Origin: Pandoraea pnomenusa
Lineage (GTDB): Bacteria > Pseudomonadota > Gammaproteobacteria > Burkholderiales > Burkholderiaceae
NCBI RefSeq assembly: GCF_000767615.3
Contig: NZ_CP009553.3
Span: forward strand, 1,116,001-1,180,000
Reading direction: 5' to 3'
DNA: 64,000 nucleotides
The translations under genes and the position numbers were made by a program. A model generated the notes under the pieces. That model was given only the letters and a program-made list of their open reading frames with translations, did no database searches and was not told the origin of the DNA. Each line of letters begins with the position of its first letter. The first letter of the stretch is position 1. This document shows, one piece after another, positions 1-8,012 of this stretch.

Positions 1-675
1 GCGCGTTTCCTGAGTGCGCTCGACCCGGGGTTCGAGATCTTCGAGACCATGCGGGCGACACCGTTGTCGGGCATCGACCATCTCTCGCGCCATCTGGCGC
101 GTCTGGCGGCGTCGGCAAAGTACTTCGGCTTTCGTTTCGACGAGGCGTCGTTGCGGGCACAACTCGACGCGGTGGTCGCAACACTCGACGCGAGCGAGAT
201 CCATCGCGTGCGCCTCGCCCTCTCGCACGACGGCGCCGCCACGATCACGCACGGCGTGCTCGAACCGCTCGCGCAGCCGAGCGTGACGGTGTGGCTCGCG
301 AACATGAGCGAGGCGACGCGTGCCGACGATCTCTTCCTGCGTCACAAAACGACCGTGCGCGAGCGCTACGATACGGCGTGGAAGGCGGCGCAGGCCCGTG
401 GCGCGTTCGACATGCTGTTCTTCAACGAGCGCGGCGAGCTGACCGAGGGCGGGCGCAGCAGTGTGTTCGTCAAGCGCGACGGTCTCTGGGTGACGCCCCC
501 GCTGTCGTGCGGGTTGTTGCCGGGGATCATGCGCGGCGTGATGCTCGACGACCCGTCGTGGGCCGCCGTCGAGGACGTGCTGACCCGTGAAGACGTCGAG
601 AACGCGCAGGCCATCGCGGTTTGCAACGCATTGCGCGGCGCGCTACCCGCGAAGCTGGCTCGCGCACCCGCTTGA
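1..675 (+). CDS. pabB: 4-amino-4-deoxychorismate lyase domain, C-terminal part of a probable PabBC fusion (5'-truncated by window edge)
   Basis: The frame is open from the first base, so the gene begins upstream of the window. The visible part is a class IV PLP-dependent lyase domain: FEIFETMR at the very edge, FFNERGELTEGGRSSVFV in the middle and CGLLPGIMRG near the end are the family's recognisable blocks. The enzyme removes pyruvate from aminodeoxychorismate to give p-aminobenzoate for folate synthesis. In many betaproteobacteria this domain is the C-terminal half of a bifunctional protein whose N-terminal half is PabB. That the missing part is PabB is inference; a stand-alone pabC is the alternative. 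A GC-rich hairpin follows the stop codon. Confidence 0.85.
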   Translation, partial: ARFLSALDPGFEIFETMRATPLSGIDHLSRHLARLAASAKYFGFRFDEASLRAQLDAVVATLDASEIHRVRLALSHDGAATITHGVLEPLAQPSVTVWLANMSEATRADDLFLRHKTTVRERYDTAWKAAQARGAFDMLFFNERGELTEGGRSSVFVKRDGLWVTPPLSCGLLPGIMRGVMLDDPSWAAVEDVLTREDVENAQAIAVCNALRGALPAKLARAPA

Positions 676-710
676 CGAGCGCCCCTCACCGCTCCCGCTC
701 CTGAAATGCA

Positions 711-740
711 CAGCGGCGCCCTCGGGCGCCGCTGCGTTTC
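711..740 (+). terminator. Probable intrinsic terminator after pabBC
   Basis: An 11-bp perfect GC stem (711-721 with 724-734, two-base loop) lies 35 nt after the pabBC stop and is followed by CGTTTC. The T-tract is weak, so it may be a hairpin that only stabilises the 3' end. No T-run lies on the other side, so it would not serve the minus-strand gene. Confidence 0.5.
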
Positions 741-854
741 TCCTCGACCTGCACGTCGACCTGCACATCGCTTCACGCATCGCGGCCCGCGCTGGGACCG
801 TCGATGCGCGCGGAGCGTTGCGTGTCGCGTATCGTGCGAGGCGTGTCGCGTCGC

Positions 855-1892
855 TCAGCTTCCCTGACGCGACGCCATCTCCGGCACGAACAGTTCGCTC
901 CACTTCGCCGGCCGCGTCTTGATCGTGCCCGCGCGGCTCATGAATTCGACATATTGCATCAGGCCGTTGGGCGTGGTGGTGAACTGCAGGCCCGGATCGG
1001 CCAGCATCTGTTCGATCTCCGCTTGCGGAAGGTTCATCTTCGACACGCGCAGGAAGGTCTTCGCCGCGCCCACGTGATCCTTCGCGATATAGGCCGCGGC
1101 TTCGTCCTGTGCCGCCAGAATCGCCTGGACCAGCTTCGGATTCTGCACCGTGAACTGCTTCGGCGCGAATACCACGTCGATGGTGATGTTGCCGAGCACG
1201 TCGGTCGAATTCAGCACGCGCTTGATGCGCGGGTCCTTCAGCTCCTGATACGAGAACGGCGGCGAGGTGAAGTGCGCGGTGATCTCCGTCTTGCCCGAGA
1301 GCAGGGCGCTCACGGCTTCCGGATGGCTCAGGCTGACGGTTTGCGGGTCGAGCTTCGCATAGTTCTCGATGCCGAAGGTCTTTGCCACGGCCATTTGCAG
1401 CAGCACGGCCGAGAGCGATGTCTTGATACCCGGAATCGCGATCTTGTCCTTCGGCGTGAAGTCCTTGAGCGTCTTGATGTTCGGGTTGTTCGTGTTGAGC
1501 CAGAGCGGGCCGGTCGACAGCGCCGACAGGCCGATCACCTCCGAGCGCGGAATGCCGTGCGCCTTCGACCACAGCGTGACGAAGCCCGGTGCGCCGGTGC
1601 CGGCCACGTCGAGATTGCCGGCGAGCATCGCGTCGTTGATCACGTTGCCGCCGTCGAGAATGGTCCACGTGGTCTTCACGTCGCCCAGACCCATTGCCTT
1701 GGCGTGCTTCTCGATCAGATGCTGGTCGCGCATGACCATGAGTGGCAGATAGAGAATGCCGTAGCCGTGCGACAGGCGCACGGTGCTCGCTTCGGCGTGG
1801 GCAACGTTGCCCAGCGGTGCGAGCGTGGCCGCGGCCGTCGTGACCGCCAGCGCGAGCGTGCTGGCCCAGCGCGTGAAATGACGTCGATTCAT
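855..1892 (-). CDS. ABC transporter substrate-binding protein, NitT/TauT (SsuA/NMT1-like) family
   Basis: This 345-residue periplasmic binding protein begins with a Sec-type signal (basic MNRRHFTRW, hydrophobic core, likely cleavage after VAHA near residue 33). The mature part has the NMT1/SsuA layout: an early YLPLMVMRDQ segment, ligand-domain residues around GGNVINDAML, and GAPGFVTLW. Family members bind sulfonates, nitrate, thiamine precursors or similar small anions, so the ligand cannot be read from sequence. It is the last of three genes (ATPase, permease, binding protein) transcribed leftward; 54 nt separate it from the permease stop. Confidence 0.85.
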   Translation of the reverse strand: MNRRHFTRWASTLALAVTTAAATLAPLGNVAHAEASTVRLSHGYGILYLPLMVMRDQHLIEKHAKAMGLGDVKTTWTILDGGNVINDAMLAGNLDVAGTGAPGFVTLWSKAHGIPRSEVIGLSALSTGPLWLNTNNPNIKTLKDFTPKDKIAIPGIKTSLSAVLLQMAVAKTFGIENYAKLDPQTVSLSHPEAVSALLSGKTEITAHFTSPPFSYQELKDPRIKRVLNSTDVLGNITIDVVFAPKQFTVQNPKLVQAILAAQDEAAAYIAKDHVGAAKTFLRVSKMNLPQAEIEQMLADPGLQFTTTPNGLMQYVEFMSRAGTIKTRPAKWSELFVPEMASRQGS

Positions 1893-1946
1893 GATGTTGT
1901 CGTCTCCGGATAGTTGGAATTATTCATGCCCCCGAGGGGGCGTCGA

Positions 1947-2855
1947 TCAATGCTGCATGCCCCAGCGATGCAGCGTGCGTTTCTCGATACGGGCGAACAG
2001 CAGGTTCTCGACTGCCAGCCCGATGAGAATCACGAAGAACAGCCCGGCGAAAACGTTGGCCGTCTCCAGCGAATTGCGGTTCTCGAAGATGTACCAGCCC
2101 AGACCGCCCGAACCCGACGACACGCCGAACACGAGTTCCGCCGCGATCAGCGTGCGCCATGCAAAGGCCCAGCCCACCTTCAGGCCGGTGAGAATGCTCG
2201 GGAACGCCGCGGGAATCAACACGTGGCGTACCAGCGCGAAGCGTTTGAGTCCGTAGTTCTGGCCGACCATGCGCAATGTTTTCGACACGCCGCGAAAGCC
2301 GCTGTGCGTGTTGAGCGCCACGGCCCACAGCACCGAGTGCACCAGCACGAAGATCACGCTGCCGTTGCCCAGGCCGAACCAGATCAGCGCGAGCGGCAAC
2401 AGGGCGATGGCGGGCAGCGGGTTGAACATCGCCGTGAGCGTTTCGAGCAGGTCGTTGCCGATCTTCGAGCTGATCGCCACCGTGGTGAGCACGGCGGCGA
2501 GCGCGATCCCGATGCCGTAGCCGATCAGCAGCGTCTTGAGCGAGACGGCCGCGCGCAGCAGCAGCACACCGCTCGTGAGGCCATTGACGAAGGCGCCGAG
2601 CGTGTCGGTGAAGCTCGGGAAAAGCAGCGAATTGTCGAGCCAGCGGCCGTAGATTTCCCAGATGATGGCGAGCACGCAAAGAATGACGGTCTTGCGCAGC
2701 CAGCCGAGGCGGTAGAGCGTCTCGAAGGTCGAGAGCGGGCGCTGGATCGACGCTAACTCGGCCTGCACGGGTTCGAGCACGAACTCGGGCCGCACGACCG
2801 GTTCGATCCTGGGGGTAGAGGGCGACGACGTCGTCGCCCGGGCCATCGTATTCAT
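1947..2855 (-). CDS. ABC transporter permease, NitT/TauT (SsuC/TauC-like) family
   Basis: A 302-residue inner-membrane permease with about six hydrophobic helices. The cytoplasmic EAA-loop region reads RFALVRHVLIPAAFPSILTG, typical of the BPD_transp_1 domain. The start at 2855 (MNTMARATTS) follows the ATPase stop by 11 nt, which supports co-transcription and a transporter built from 2867-3664, this gene and 855-1892. An N-terminal cytoplasmic tail of about 50 residues precedes the first helix. The substrate is unknown; sulfonate, taurine or a pyrimidine precursor are the usual options for this subfamily. Confidence 0.88.
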   Translation of the reverse strand: MNTMARATTSSPSTPRIEPVVRPEFVLEPVQAELASIQRPLSTFETLYRLGWLRKTVILCVLAIIWEIYGRWLDNSLLFPSFTDTLGAFVNGLTSGVLLLRAAVSLKTLLIGYGIGIALAAVLTTVAISSKIGNDLLETLTAMFNPLPAIALLPLALIWFGLGNGSVIFVLVHSVLWAVALNTHSGFRGVSKTLRMVGQNYGLKRFALVRHVLIPAAFPSILTGLKVGWAFAWRTLIAAELVFGVSSGSGGLGWYIFENRNSLETANVFAGLFFVILIGLAVENLLFARIEKRTLHRWGMQH

Positions 2856-2866
2856 GAACGTCGTCC

Positions 2867-3664
2867 TCAATGGGTTGCGAACAGCAGTTGATCGATGCGC
2901 GCCTCCAGGGCGCTCTGGTGCGCCGTGCCGAGCTGTTCCGGCGCAATGCTGTTGAGTTCGGCCTTGACCTGGCCGGGGTGCGGCGAGAGGAGCAGGATGC
3001 GCGTGCCGATGCGAATCGCCTCGTCGATGCCGTGCGTGACGAACAGCACCGTGAAGCGCGTGTCGTCCCACAGGCGCAGCAGTTCGTCCTGCATCTTGCG
3101 ACGCGTGAGCGCGTCGAGCGCGGCGAACGGCTCGTCCATGAGCAGCACATCGGGCTCCATCGCCATGCCGCGCGCGATCGACACGCGTTGCTTCATCCCG
3201 CCGGAGAGCGTGTGCGGATAGCTGTCGATGAACTTGCCCAGGCCGACCTTTTCGATATAGTGCGCGGCGCGCCCGGCGGCCTCGCGCCCCTTGAGGCGAC
3301 CGCTCGCGATGAGAGCGAATTCCACGTTCTGGCGCACCGTCTTCCACGGCAGCAACTGGTCGAATTCCTGGAACACCATCATGCGGTCCGGCCCCGGCTC
3401 GCTGATCGCGCGTCCCTTGAGGCGAATCTCGCCGCTTACCGGCGGCAGATAGCCACCGATGGCCTTGAGCAAGGTCGACTTGCCGCAGCCGGACGGGCCG
3501 AGCAACACGAACCGGTCGCCCGGATAGACGTTGAAGCTCACTTGCTGGGCGGCGGTGACGAGGTAGTCGTCGGTCTTGTATTGCAGCGTGACGCCGTCGA
3601 TTTCGAGCAGCGGCGGCACCGTGGACGCGGGTGTCCCGGCGCCCGGAAGGGGGGCATGCGGCAT
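2867..3664 (-). CDS. ABC transporter ATP-binding protein, NitT/TauT (SsuB/TauB-like) family
   Basis: This 265-residue ATPase has a Walker A (GPSGCGKSTLLKAIGG), Q-loop (FQEFDQLLPW), signature (LSGGMKQRVSIARG), Walker B (VLLMDEPFAALD) and H-loop (FVTHGIDEA). The start at 3664 (MPHAPLPG) is chosen because GGAGA lies a few bases upstream; a longer frame to 3736 has no ribosome site. It is the first gene of the importer operon and is divergent from the response regulator at 3874. The FQEFDQLLPWKTV segment is characteristic of the TauB/SsuB group rather than sugar or polyamine importers. Confidence 0.9.
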   Translation of the reverse strand: MPHAPLPGAGTPASTVPPLLEIDGVTLQYKTDDYLVTAAQQVSFNVYPGDRFVLLGPSGCGKSTLLKAIGGYLPPVSGEIRLKGRAISEPGPDRMMVFQEFDQLLPWKTVRQNVEFALIASGRLKGREAAGRAAHYIEKVGLGKFIDSYPHTLSGGMKQRVSIARGMAMEPDVLLMDEPFAALDALTRRKMQDELLRLWDDTRFTVLFVTHGIDEAIRIGTRILLLSPHPGQVKAELNSIAPEQLGTAHQSALEARIDQLLFATH

Positions 3665-3873
3665 GGCGTGTCTCCGAATGGATGCTTTTATAATCGGCTT
3701 CGATACTATGCAGCCAAGCTGTAACGAAGCTGACATCGACGGCCGCCGGGCCGATATTCAGGGCAAACCCCGAGGACGCCCGCGCCGAATTCCGGGACAA
3801 TCGCGCCCACCGGCAACCCGAAAGCGCGTCAGGCGCCGAGCGTGGGCGCCGACGAGAAGGAGACACAAACATC

Positions 3874-4536
3874 ATGCGCATCATGCTGGTGGAAGACACC
3901 GCCGACGTCGCCGAAGCGATCGCCACCCAGCTGCGCAAGCTCGGTCATGCGCTCGATTGCGAGACGGACGGCGCCGCGGCCGCCGCGCGCATCGGCGACG
4001 ACTACGACCTGCTCATTCTCGACGTGATGCTGCCGCACGTCGACGGATTCGAGCTGCTTCGGCGGGTGCGTGAGCGAGGTCTGGCCACGCGCGTGCTCAT
4101 GCTCACCGCGTGCGCCGAGATCGAGGAGCGCGTGCGCGCGCTCGACCTCGGGGCCGACGACTATCTCACCAAGCCATTCGATTTTCGCGAGCTCGAAGCG
4201 CGAGTGCGTGCGCTCATGCGCCGCACCGGCCAGGATGCGACGAACCGTCTGGCATGCGCGAATCTCACGCTCGATCGCAAGAGCCGCGGCGTGGAGATCG
4301 ACGGTCAGCCCATCGAGCTCACGCGCCGGGAAGTCACGCTGCTCGAAATTCTCGCGGCGCGTCCGGGGCGCATCTTCGGCAAGGACGAACTCATGGATCG
4401 CCTGTACGGCGACGAACCCGTGCCGAACGCCAATGCCATCGAACAATATGTCGCGCGCCTGCGCAAGAAGCTGGCCGCGGCACAATTCCAGATCCGCACG
4501 TTGCGCGGACTGGGCTATCAGCTCGTGCTGTCATGA
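3874..4536 (+). CDS. Two-component response regulator, OmpR/PhoB family (TctD/QseB-like)
   Basis: A 220-residue regulator. The receiver domain (1-115) has the acidic pair E7-D8, phospho-acceptor D50 in LLILDVMLP and K100 in DYLTKPFD. The winged-helix DNA-binding domain (about 125-218) ends with the typical IRTLRGLGYQLV. Its stop overlaps the kinase start (ATGA), so the pair is translationally coupled. It is divergent from the NitT/TauT importer with a 209-nt gap, so control of that importer is plausible but not shown. An AGGAGA-like site lies upstream of the ATG. Confidence 0.9.
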   Translation: MRIMLVEDTADVAEAIATQLRKLGHALDCETDGAAAAARIGDDYDLLILDVMLPHVDGFELLRRVRERGLATRVLMLTACAEIEERVRALDLGADDYLTKPFDFRELEARVRALMRRTGQDATNRLACANLTLDRKSRGVEIDGQPIELTRREVTLLEILAARPGRIFGKDELMDRLYGDEPVPNANAIEQYVARLRKKLAAAQFQIRTLRGLGYQLVLS

Positions 4537-5909
4537 TCGTTCCCGGCCGTTCCCTGTATCTTCGCCTGGTCGTGCGCATGGGCGCGGTGCTCGCGTTCGC
4601 GGTCGCCGCCGTGCTGCTCGGCATCTGGTTCTCCACCCGCGCGGCGGTCGACCGCGCCTATGACCGATGGCTGCTCGGCAGTGCGCTGCAGGTCGCCGAG
4701 AACACGTGGTACCAGAACGGCGAAGTGAATGTGGACGTGCCGCTGGCCGCGTTCTCCGCGCTCGCGCCGGGCGATCAGATCTTCTATACCGTGCTCGACC
4801 CGGACGGACGCTCGGTGGCCGGCGATTCCGAATTTCGTCCGCCGATTCCATGGGACAAGCTGGCGGACGGGCCGCTCGTCGTCGACGGCACGTATCAGGA
4901 AATGCCGATCCGCATCGCCATCGTGGGACGACGCATGCCGGTGGCCGCCGCGCACCCGTGGGCGGTGGTCGCACTCGCGCACACGCAGAACGCGCGCGTG
5001 CGGTTCACGCGCGGTCTCGCCGACAACACACTGCTCATCACCATCGCCACGGGCGTGCTGACGATGCTCGCGGCGTTGTGGACGCTGCGTCAGGCGCTCG
5101 CGCCGCTCAAGCAGATCGAGGCGGCCATACGCGCACGCGATTCGAACGATCTCGTGCCGCTGGCGGTCACGGCGCCCGCCGAAACGCTCGCCCTCGTGGG
5201 CGCGATCAACGATTTCATGCAGCGGCTGGCCACGTCGCGCGCGCTGATGCGCCGTGTGATCGGCGACGCCGCGCATCAACTGCGCACGCCGGTGACGGCG
5301 CTCACGGCGCAGGCCGAACTGCTCACGCAGACACAGGATGAAACGGCGCGACAGGCGCACGTCGCACGCATCCAGAAGCAGGCGCGTGGACTTGGCGGGC
5401 TCATCCATCAACTGATCAATCACGCGATGGTGCAGCACCGGGCGGACAGCGTGGCGCCCGTACCGGTCGACCTGAACGAGTTGCTGCAAACGGCCATGCG
5501 CGAAACGTTGTCCTATGCCACGCGAGATATCGATGTCGCGCTGCATGCGCCGGATACGCCGGACACGCCGTGCCGAATCGTAGGCGATCCGCTGAGCCTG
5601 CGTGAGGCGATCAAGAACGTGTTGGTCAATGCACTCGCCTACGGCGCACCGCATCGTCTGCATGTCGATGTGACGAAGGTCGACGACCAATGGCGTTTGC
5701 GATTCTTCGACGACGGCCCGGGCATCCCCGAGTCGGAGTGGGCGCGCGTGCGCACGCCGTTCTCGTCGCGGGCGGATGGCCGCGAAGGGGCCAGCCTGGG
5801 ACTGGCCATGGTGGCCGAAGTGGTCGGCGCGCACGGCGGACAAATGACCTTCGAGCGCGTGGCGGGCGAGGGCTTCGCCGTGGTGCTGACTTTGCCGGCA
5901 GCGCAATGA
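4533..5909 (+). CDS. Sensor histidine kinase (TctE/QseC-like)
   Basis: A 458-residue inner-membrane kinase that overlaps the regulator stop by 4 nt. Transmembrane helices at about 15-35 and 164-186 flank a periplasmic region of about 125 residues resembling the 2CSK_N domain of TctE-type sensors (DRWLLGSALQVAEN). The dimerisation/phosphotransfer helix has H248 in DAAHQLRTPVTAL. The C-terminal HATPase domain shows an N-box (EAIKNVLVNALAYG), G1 (DDGPGIP) and G2 (GASLGLAMV). TctE relatives sense tricarboxylates; QseC-like relatives sense other signals. The ligand is not deducible. Confidence 0.88.
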   Translation: MIVPGRSLYLRLVVRMGAVLAFAVAAVLLGIWFSTRAAVDRAYDRWLLGSALQVAENTWYQNGEVNVDVPLAAFSALAPGDQIFYTVLDPDGRSVAGDSEFRPPIPWDKLADGPLVVDGTYQEMPIRIAIVGRRMPVAAAHPWAVVALAHTQNARVRFTRGLADNTLLITIATGVLTMLAALWTLRQALAPLKQIEAAIRARDSNDLVPLAVTAPAETLALVGAINDFMQRLATSRALMRRVIGDAAHQLRTPVTALTAQAELLTQTQDETARQAHVARIQKQARGLGGLIHQLINHAMVQHRADSVAPVPVDLNELLQTAMRETLSYATRDIDVALHAPDTPDTPCRIVGDPLSLREAIKNVLVNALAYGAPHRLHVDVTKVDDQWRLRFFDDGPGIPESEWARVRTPFSSRADGREGASLGLAMVAEVVGAHGGQMTFERVAGEGFAVVLTLPAAQ

Positions 5910-5930
5910 AAAAAGCGGCCCGAAGGCCGC
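5909..5930 (-). terminator. Intrinsic terminator of panB
   Basis: On the minus strand a GCGGCC/GGCCGC hairpin (5915-5930, four-base loop) is followed by six T (plus-strand A at 5909-5914). It lies just beyond the panB stop at 5964. The T-run overlaps the stop codon of the convergent kinase gene. Confidence 0.8.
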
Positions 5931-5963
5931 CTGTTCACGCGATGCGCCGTGCGGCGCGCCAGG

Positions 5964-6782
5964 TCAGAAGCTATGTTCCTGCGAAGGGAACGAGCCGTGT
6001 TTCACCGCTTGCACGTACGCCTCGATGGCCGCGGCGATGCTCGGTTGGCCTTCCATGAAATTCTTCGAGAACTTCGGCGACTTGCCGGGGAACACACCCA
6101 GCATGTCCTGCAGCACGAGCACCTGCCCGTCGCAATCGGGACCCGCGCCAATCCCGATGGTCGGCATCGTGGGCACTTCCGGCGTCACGCGCGAGGCCAG
6201 GGCGGCCGGAATCGCTTCGAGCACGACCAACTGCGCGCCGGCCGCTTGCAGCGTACGGGCGTCGCCGATCAACTGTGCCTGCGCGGCATCTTCGCGCGCT
6301 TGCACCTTGAAGCCGCCGAACGCGTGCACGGACTGCGGCGTGAGGCCCAGGTGAGCGCACACCGGGACGCTGCGTTCGACCAGAAAGCGCACGGTGTCGG
6401 CCAGCCATGCGCCGCCTTCGATCTTCACCATCTGGGCACCGGCCTGCATGACGGCCACGGCACTCTGATATGCCTGCTCCTTCGTGCCATAGGTGCCGAA
6501 CGGCAGATCGGCGAGCACGAGCGCCTTGCTCACGCTGCGGGCCACGCATTCGGTGTGATAGCAAATGTCGCGCAGCGTGACCGGCAGGGTGGTGCGCTGG
6601 CCCTGGATCACATTGCCGAGCGAGTCGCCGATCAGAATGGCGTCGACGCCGACACGGTCGAGCAGCGCGGCGAAGCTGGCGTCGTAGGCGGTCAGCATGA
6701 CGATCTTCTCGCCACGCTCGCGCATCTGGGCCAGTCCGGGAACGGTCACGGCCTTGCGGTTGGATTCTTGCAGATAACTCAT
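5964..6782 (-). CDS. panB: 3-methyl-2-oxobutanoate hydroxymethyltransferase
   Basis: PanB transfers a hydroxymethyl group from methylene-tetrahydrofolate to 2-oxoisovalerate, giving ketopantoate for pantothenate and CoA. The 272-residue protein is normal in length for the family. It shows family blocks [44 protein letters not shown] and the C-terminal [25 protein letters not shown] lies 6 nt before the start. It is the last gene of a leftward block starting at hda or pcnB; 64 nt separate it from the kinase gene upstream. Confidence 0.96.
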   Translation of the reverse strand: MSYLQESNRKAVTVPGLAQMRERGEKIVMLTAYDASFAALLDRVGVDAILIGDSLGNVIQGQRTTLPVTLRDICYHTECVARSVSKALVLADLPFGTYGTKEQAYQSAVAVMQAGAQMVKIEGGAWLADTVRFLVERSVPVCAHLGLTPQSVHAFGGFKVQAREDAAQAQLIGDARTLQAAGAQLVVLEAIPAALASRVTPEVPTMPTIGIGAGPDCDGQVLVLQDMLGVFPGKSPKFSKNFMEGQPSIAAAIEAYVQAVKHGSFPSQEHSF

Positions 6783-6846
6783 GTCGGCCTCGGTTCAGCA
6801 GGGGTCGCCGGCGCAACAAGCGCGCCTTCGACGAATCGGGAGACGA

Positions 6847-7503
6847 TCAGGGGCGAGCGCCCTTGACGAAGACTTCCTTGCGTCCGCGCATCTGATCGAT
6901 GCGCTCGACCAGCAGGGTGAAGTCGCTGTCGTTGTGCGCCGGGTCGAATTGTTCCGTGTCGACAGTCAATACCGGCGCCGCGGCGTAATGATAGAAGAAT
7001 TCGCCATAGATGTCGCACAGCGCACGCAGATACGTGTCCGGAATCTGTTGCTCCATCGGAATCGCGCGCTTCTGGATACGCGCGTAAAGCGTCTCGGGAC
7101 TGGCCTGCAAATGGATCACGAGGTCGGGCGCGCGGTGCGCGCGCTCGACGTGCGCGACGAGCTTGCGATACAGATCGAGCTCGTCGGCCGACAGGGTGAG
7201 ACGCGCGAACAGGCCGTCCTTTTCCGGGAGGAAGTCAGTAATAATCGGCTTGCCGTCGATTTCGCGGCGCGCGATTTCCATCGCTTCGTCCACGCGTCGC
7301 AGGCAGAACGACAACTGCGCGGGCAGCGCATAGCGCGCCGAGTCGCGATAGAAACGTTCGAGAAAGGGATTGAGCGCGGGTTGCTCGAGCATGATGTCGG
7401 CGCCGGCCGCATCGGCGAGCCGTTGCGCGAGCGATGTCTTGCCGACCCCGATGGGGCCTTCGACGGCCAGATAGCGAAAACGCCCGAGCACGGGCGATCT
7501 CAT
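6847..7503 (-). CDS. Deoxynucleoside kinase family protein (dGK/dAK-like)
   Basis: This 218-residue protein has a P-loop GPIGVGKTSL at residues 16-25, an FLPEKDGLF segment where the family's DR(S/Y) region lies, and an LQASPETLYARIQKR lid region, all typical of the thymidine kinase 2/deoxyguanosine kinase family that phosphorylates deoxynucleosides. The ATG at 7503 overlaps the folK stop (ATGA), which fixes the start. Its place between folK and panB is common in Burkholderiales, where it may belong to a nucleotide/cofactor operon. Substrate preference among dA, dG and dC cannot be told from the sequence. Confidence 0.85.
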   Translation of the reverse strand: MRSPVLGRFRYLAVEGPIGVGKTSLAQRLADAAGADIMLEQPALNPFLERFYRDSARYALPAQLSFCLRRVDEAMEIARREIDGKPIITDFLPEKDGLFARLTLSADELDLYRKLVAHVERAHRAPDLVIHLQASPETLYARIQKRAIPMEQQIPDTYLRALCDIYGEFFYHYAAAPVLTVDTEQFDPAHNDSDFTLLVERIDQMRGRKEVFVKGARP

Positions 7504-8012
7504 GAGACGTAGGCGCGCTTCGTCGGGCAGCAGCACGCCTCGACGCGCTCGATGCGCTGGTCGGCGACATCCCCCAGCAGGGCGCTTACGCGTCCCATGC
7601 CGGGAATGTCGAGTTCGGGAGCGAGATCGGAGAGCGGGCGCAGCACGAAGGCGCGCGCGGCCATGCGCGGATGCGGCACGATCAGGTCGGGTTCGGCGAT
7701 GCATTCATCGCCATACAGCAGCAGATCGAGATCGAGCGTGCGCGGGGCATTCTTGTACGGGCGCTCGCGCCCGAAATGCAGTTCGATCTTCAGGCAGAGC
7801 GTAAGCAACTGGCGCGCCGTGAGGCGGGTCTCCACGGCGACGACGCAGTTCAGATAATCCTCGCCGGTCGACTCGATGGGCGCGGTGCGATACAGATCGG
7901 ACTTGCCGATGATGGTCACGCCGATTTGCTGCGCCAGGCAGACGACGGCGTCCTTGATCGCTTGGCGGGCGTCGCCGAGATTCGCGCCGAGCCCGATATA
8001 GGCAACAGTCAT
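7500..8012 (-). CDS. folK: 2-amino-4-hydroxy-6-hydroxymethyldihydropteridine pyrophosphokinase (HPPK)
   Basis: FolK transfers pyrophosphate from ATP to the pterin in folate synthesis. The 170 residues contain the HPPK signature: IGLGANLGD at the N-terminus, SDLYRTAPIE, YLNCVVAVET, FGRERPYKNAPRTLDLDLLLYG with the metal-binding Asp residues, and VPHPRMAARAFVL. The ATG at 8012 overlaps the pcnB stop and the stop overlaps the downstream kinase start, so the three genes are likely coupled. The C-terminus (about 20 residues, with CCC) runs past the usual family end. Confidence 0.95.
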   Translation of the reverse strand: MTVAYIGLGANLGDARQAIKDAVVCLAQQIGVTIIGKSDLYRTAPIESTGEDYLNCVVAVETRLTARQLLTLCLKIELHFGRERPYKNAPRTLDLDLLLYGDECIAEPDLIVPHPRMAARAFVLRPLSDLAPELDIPGMGRVSALLGDVADQRIERVEACCCPTKRAYVS

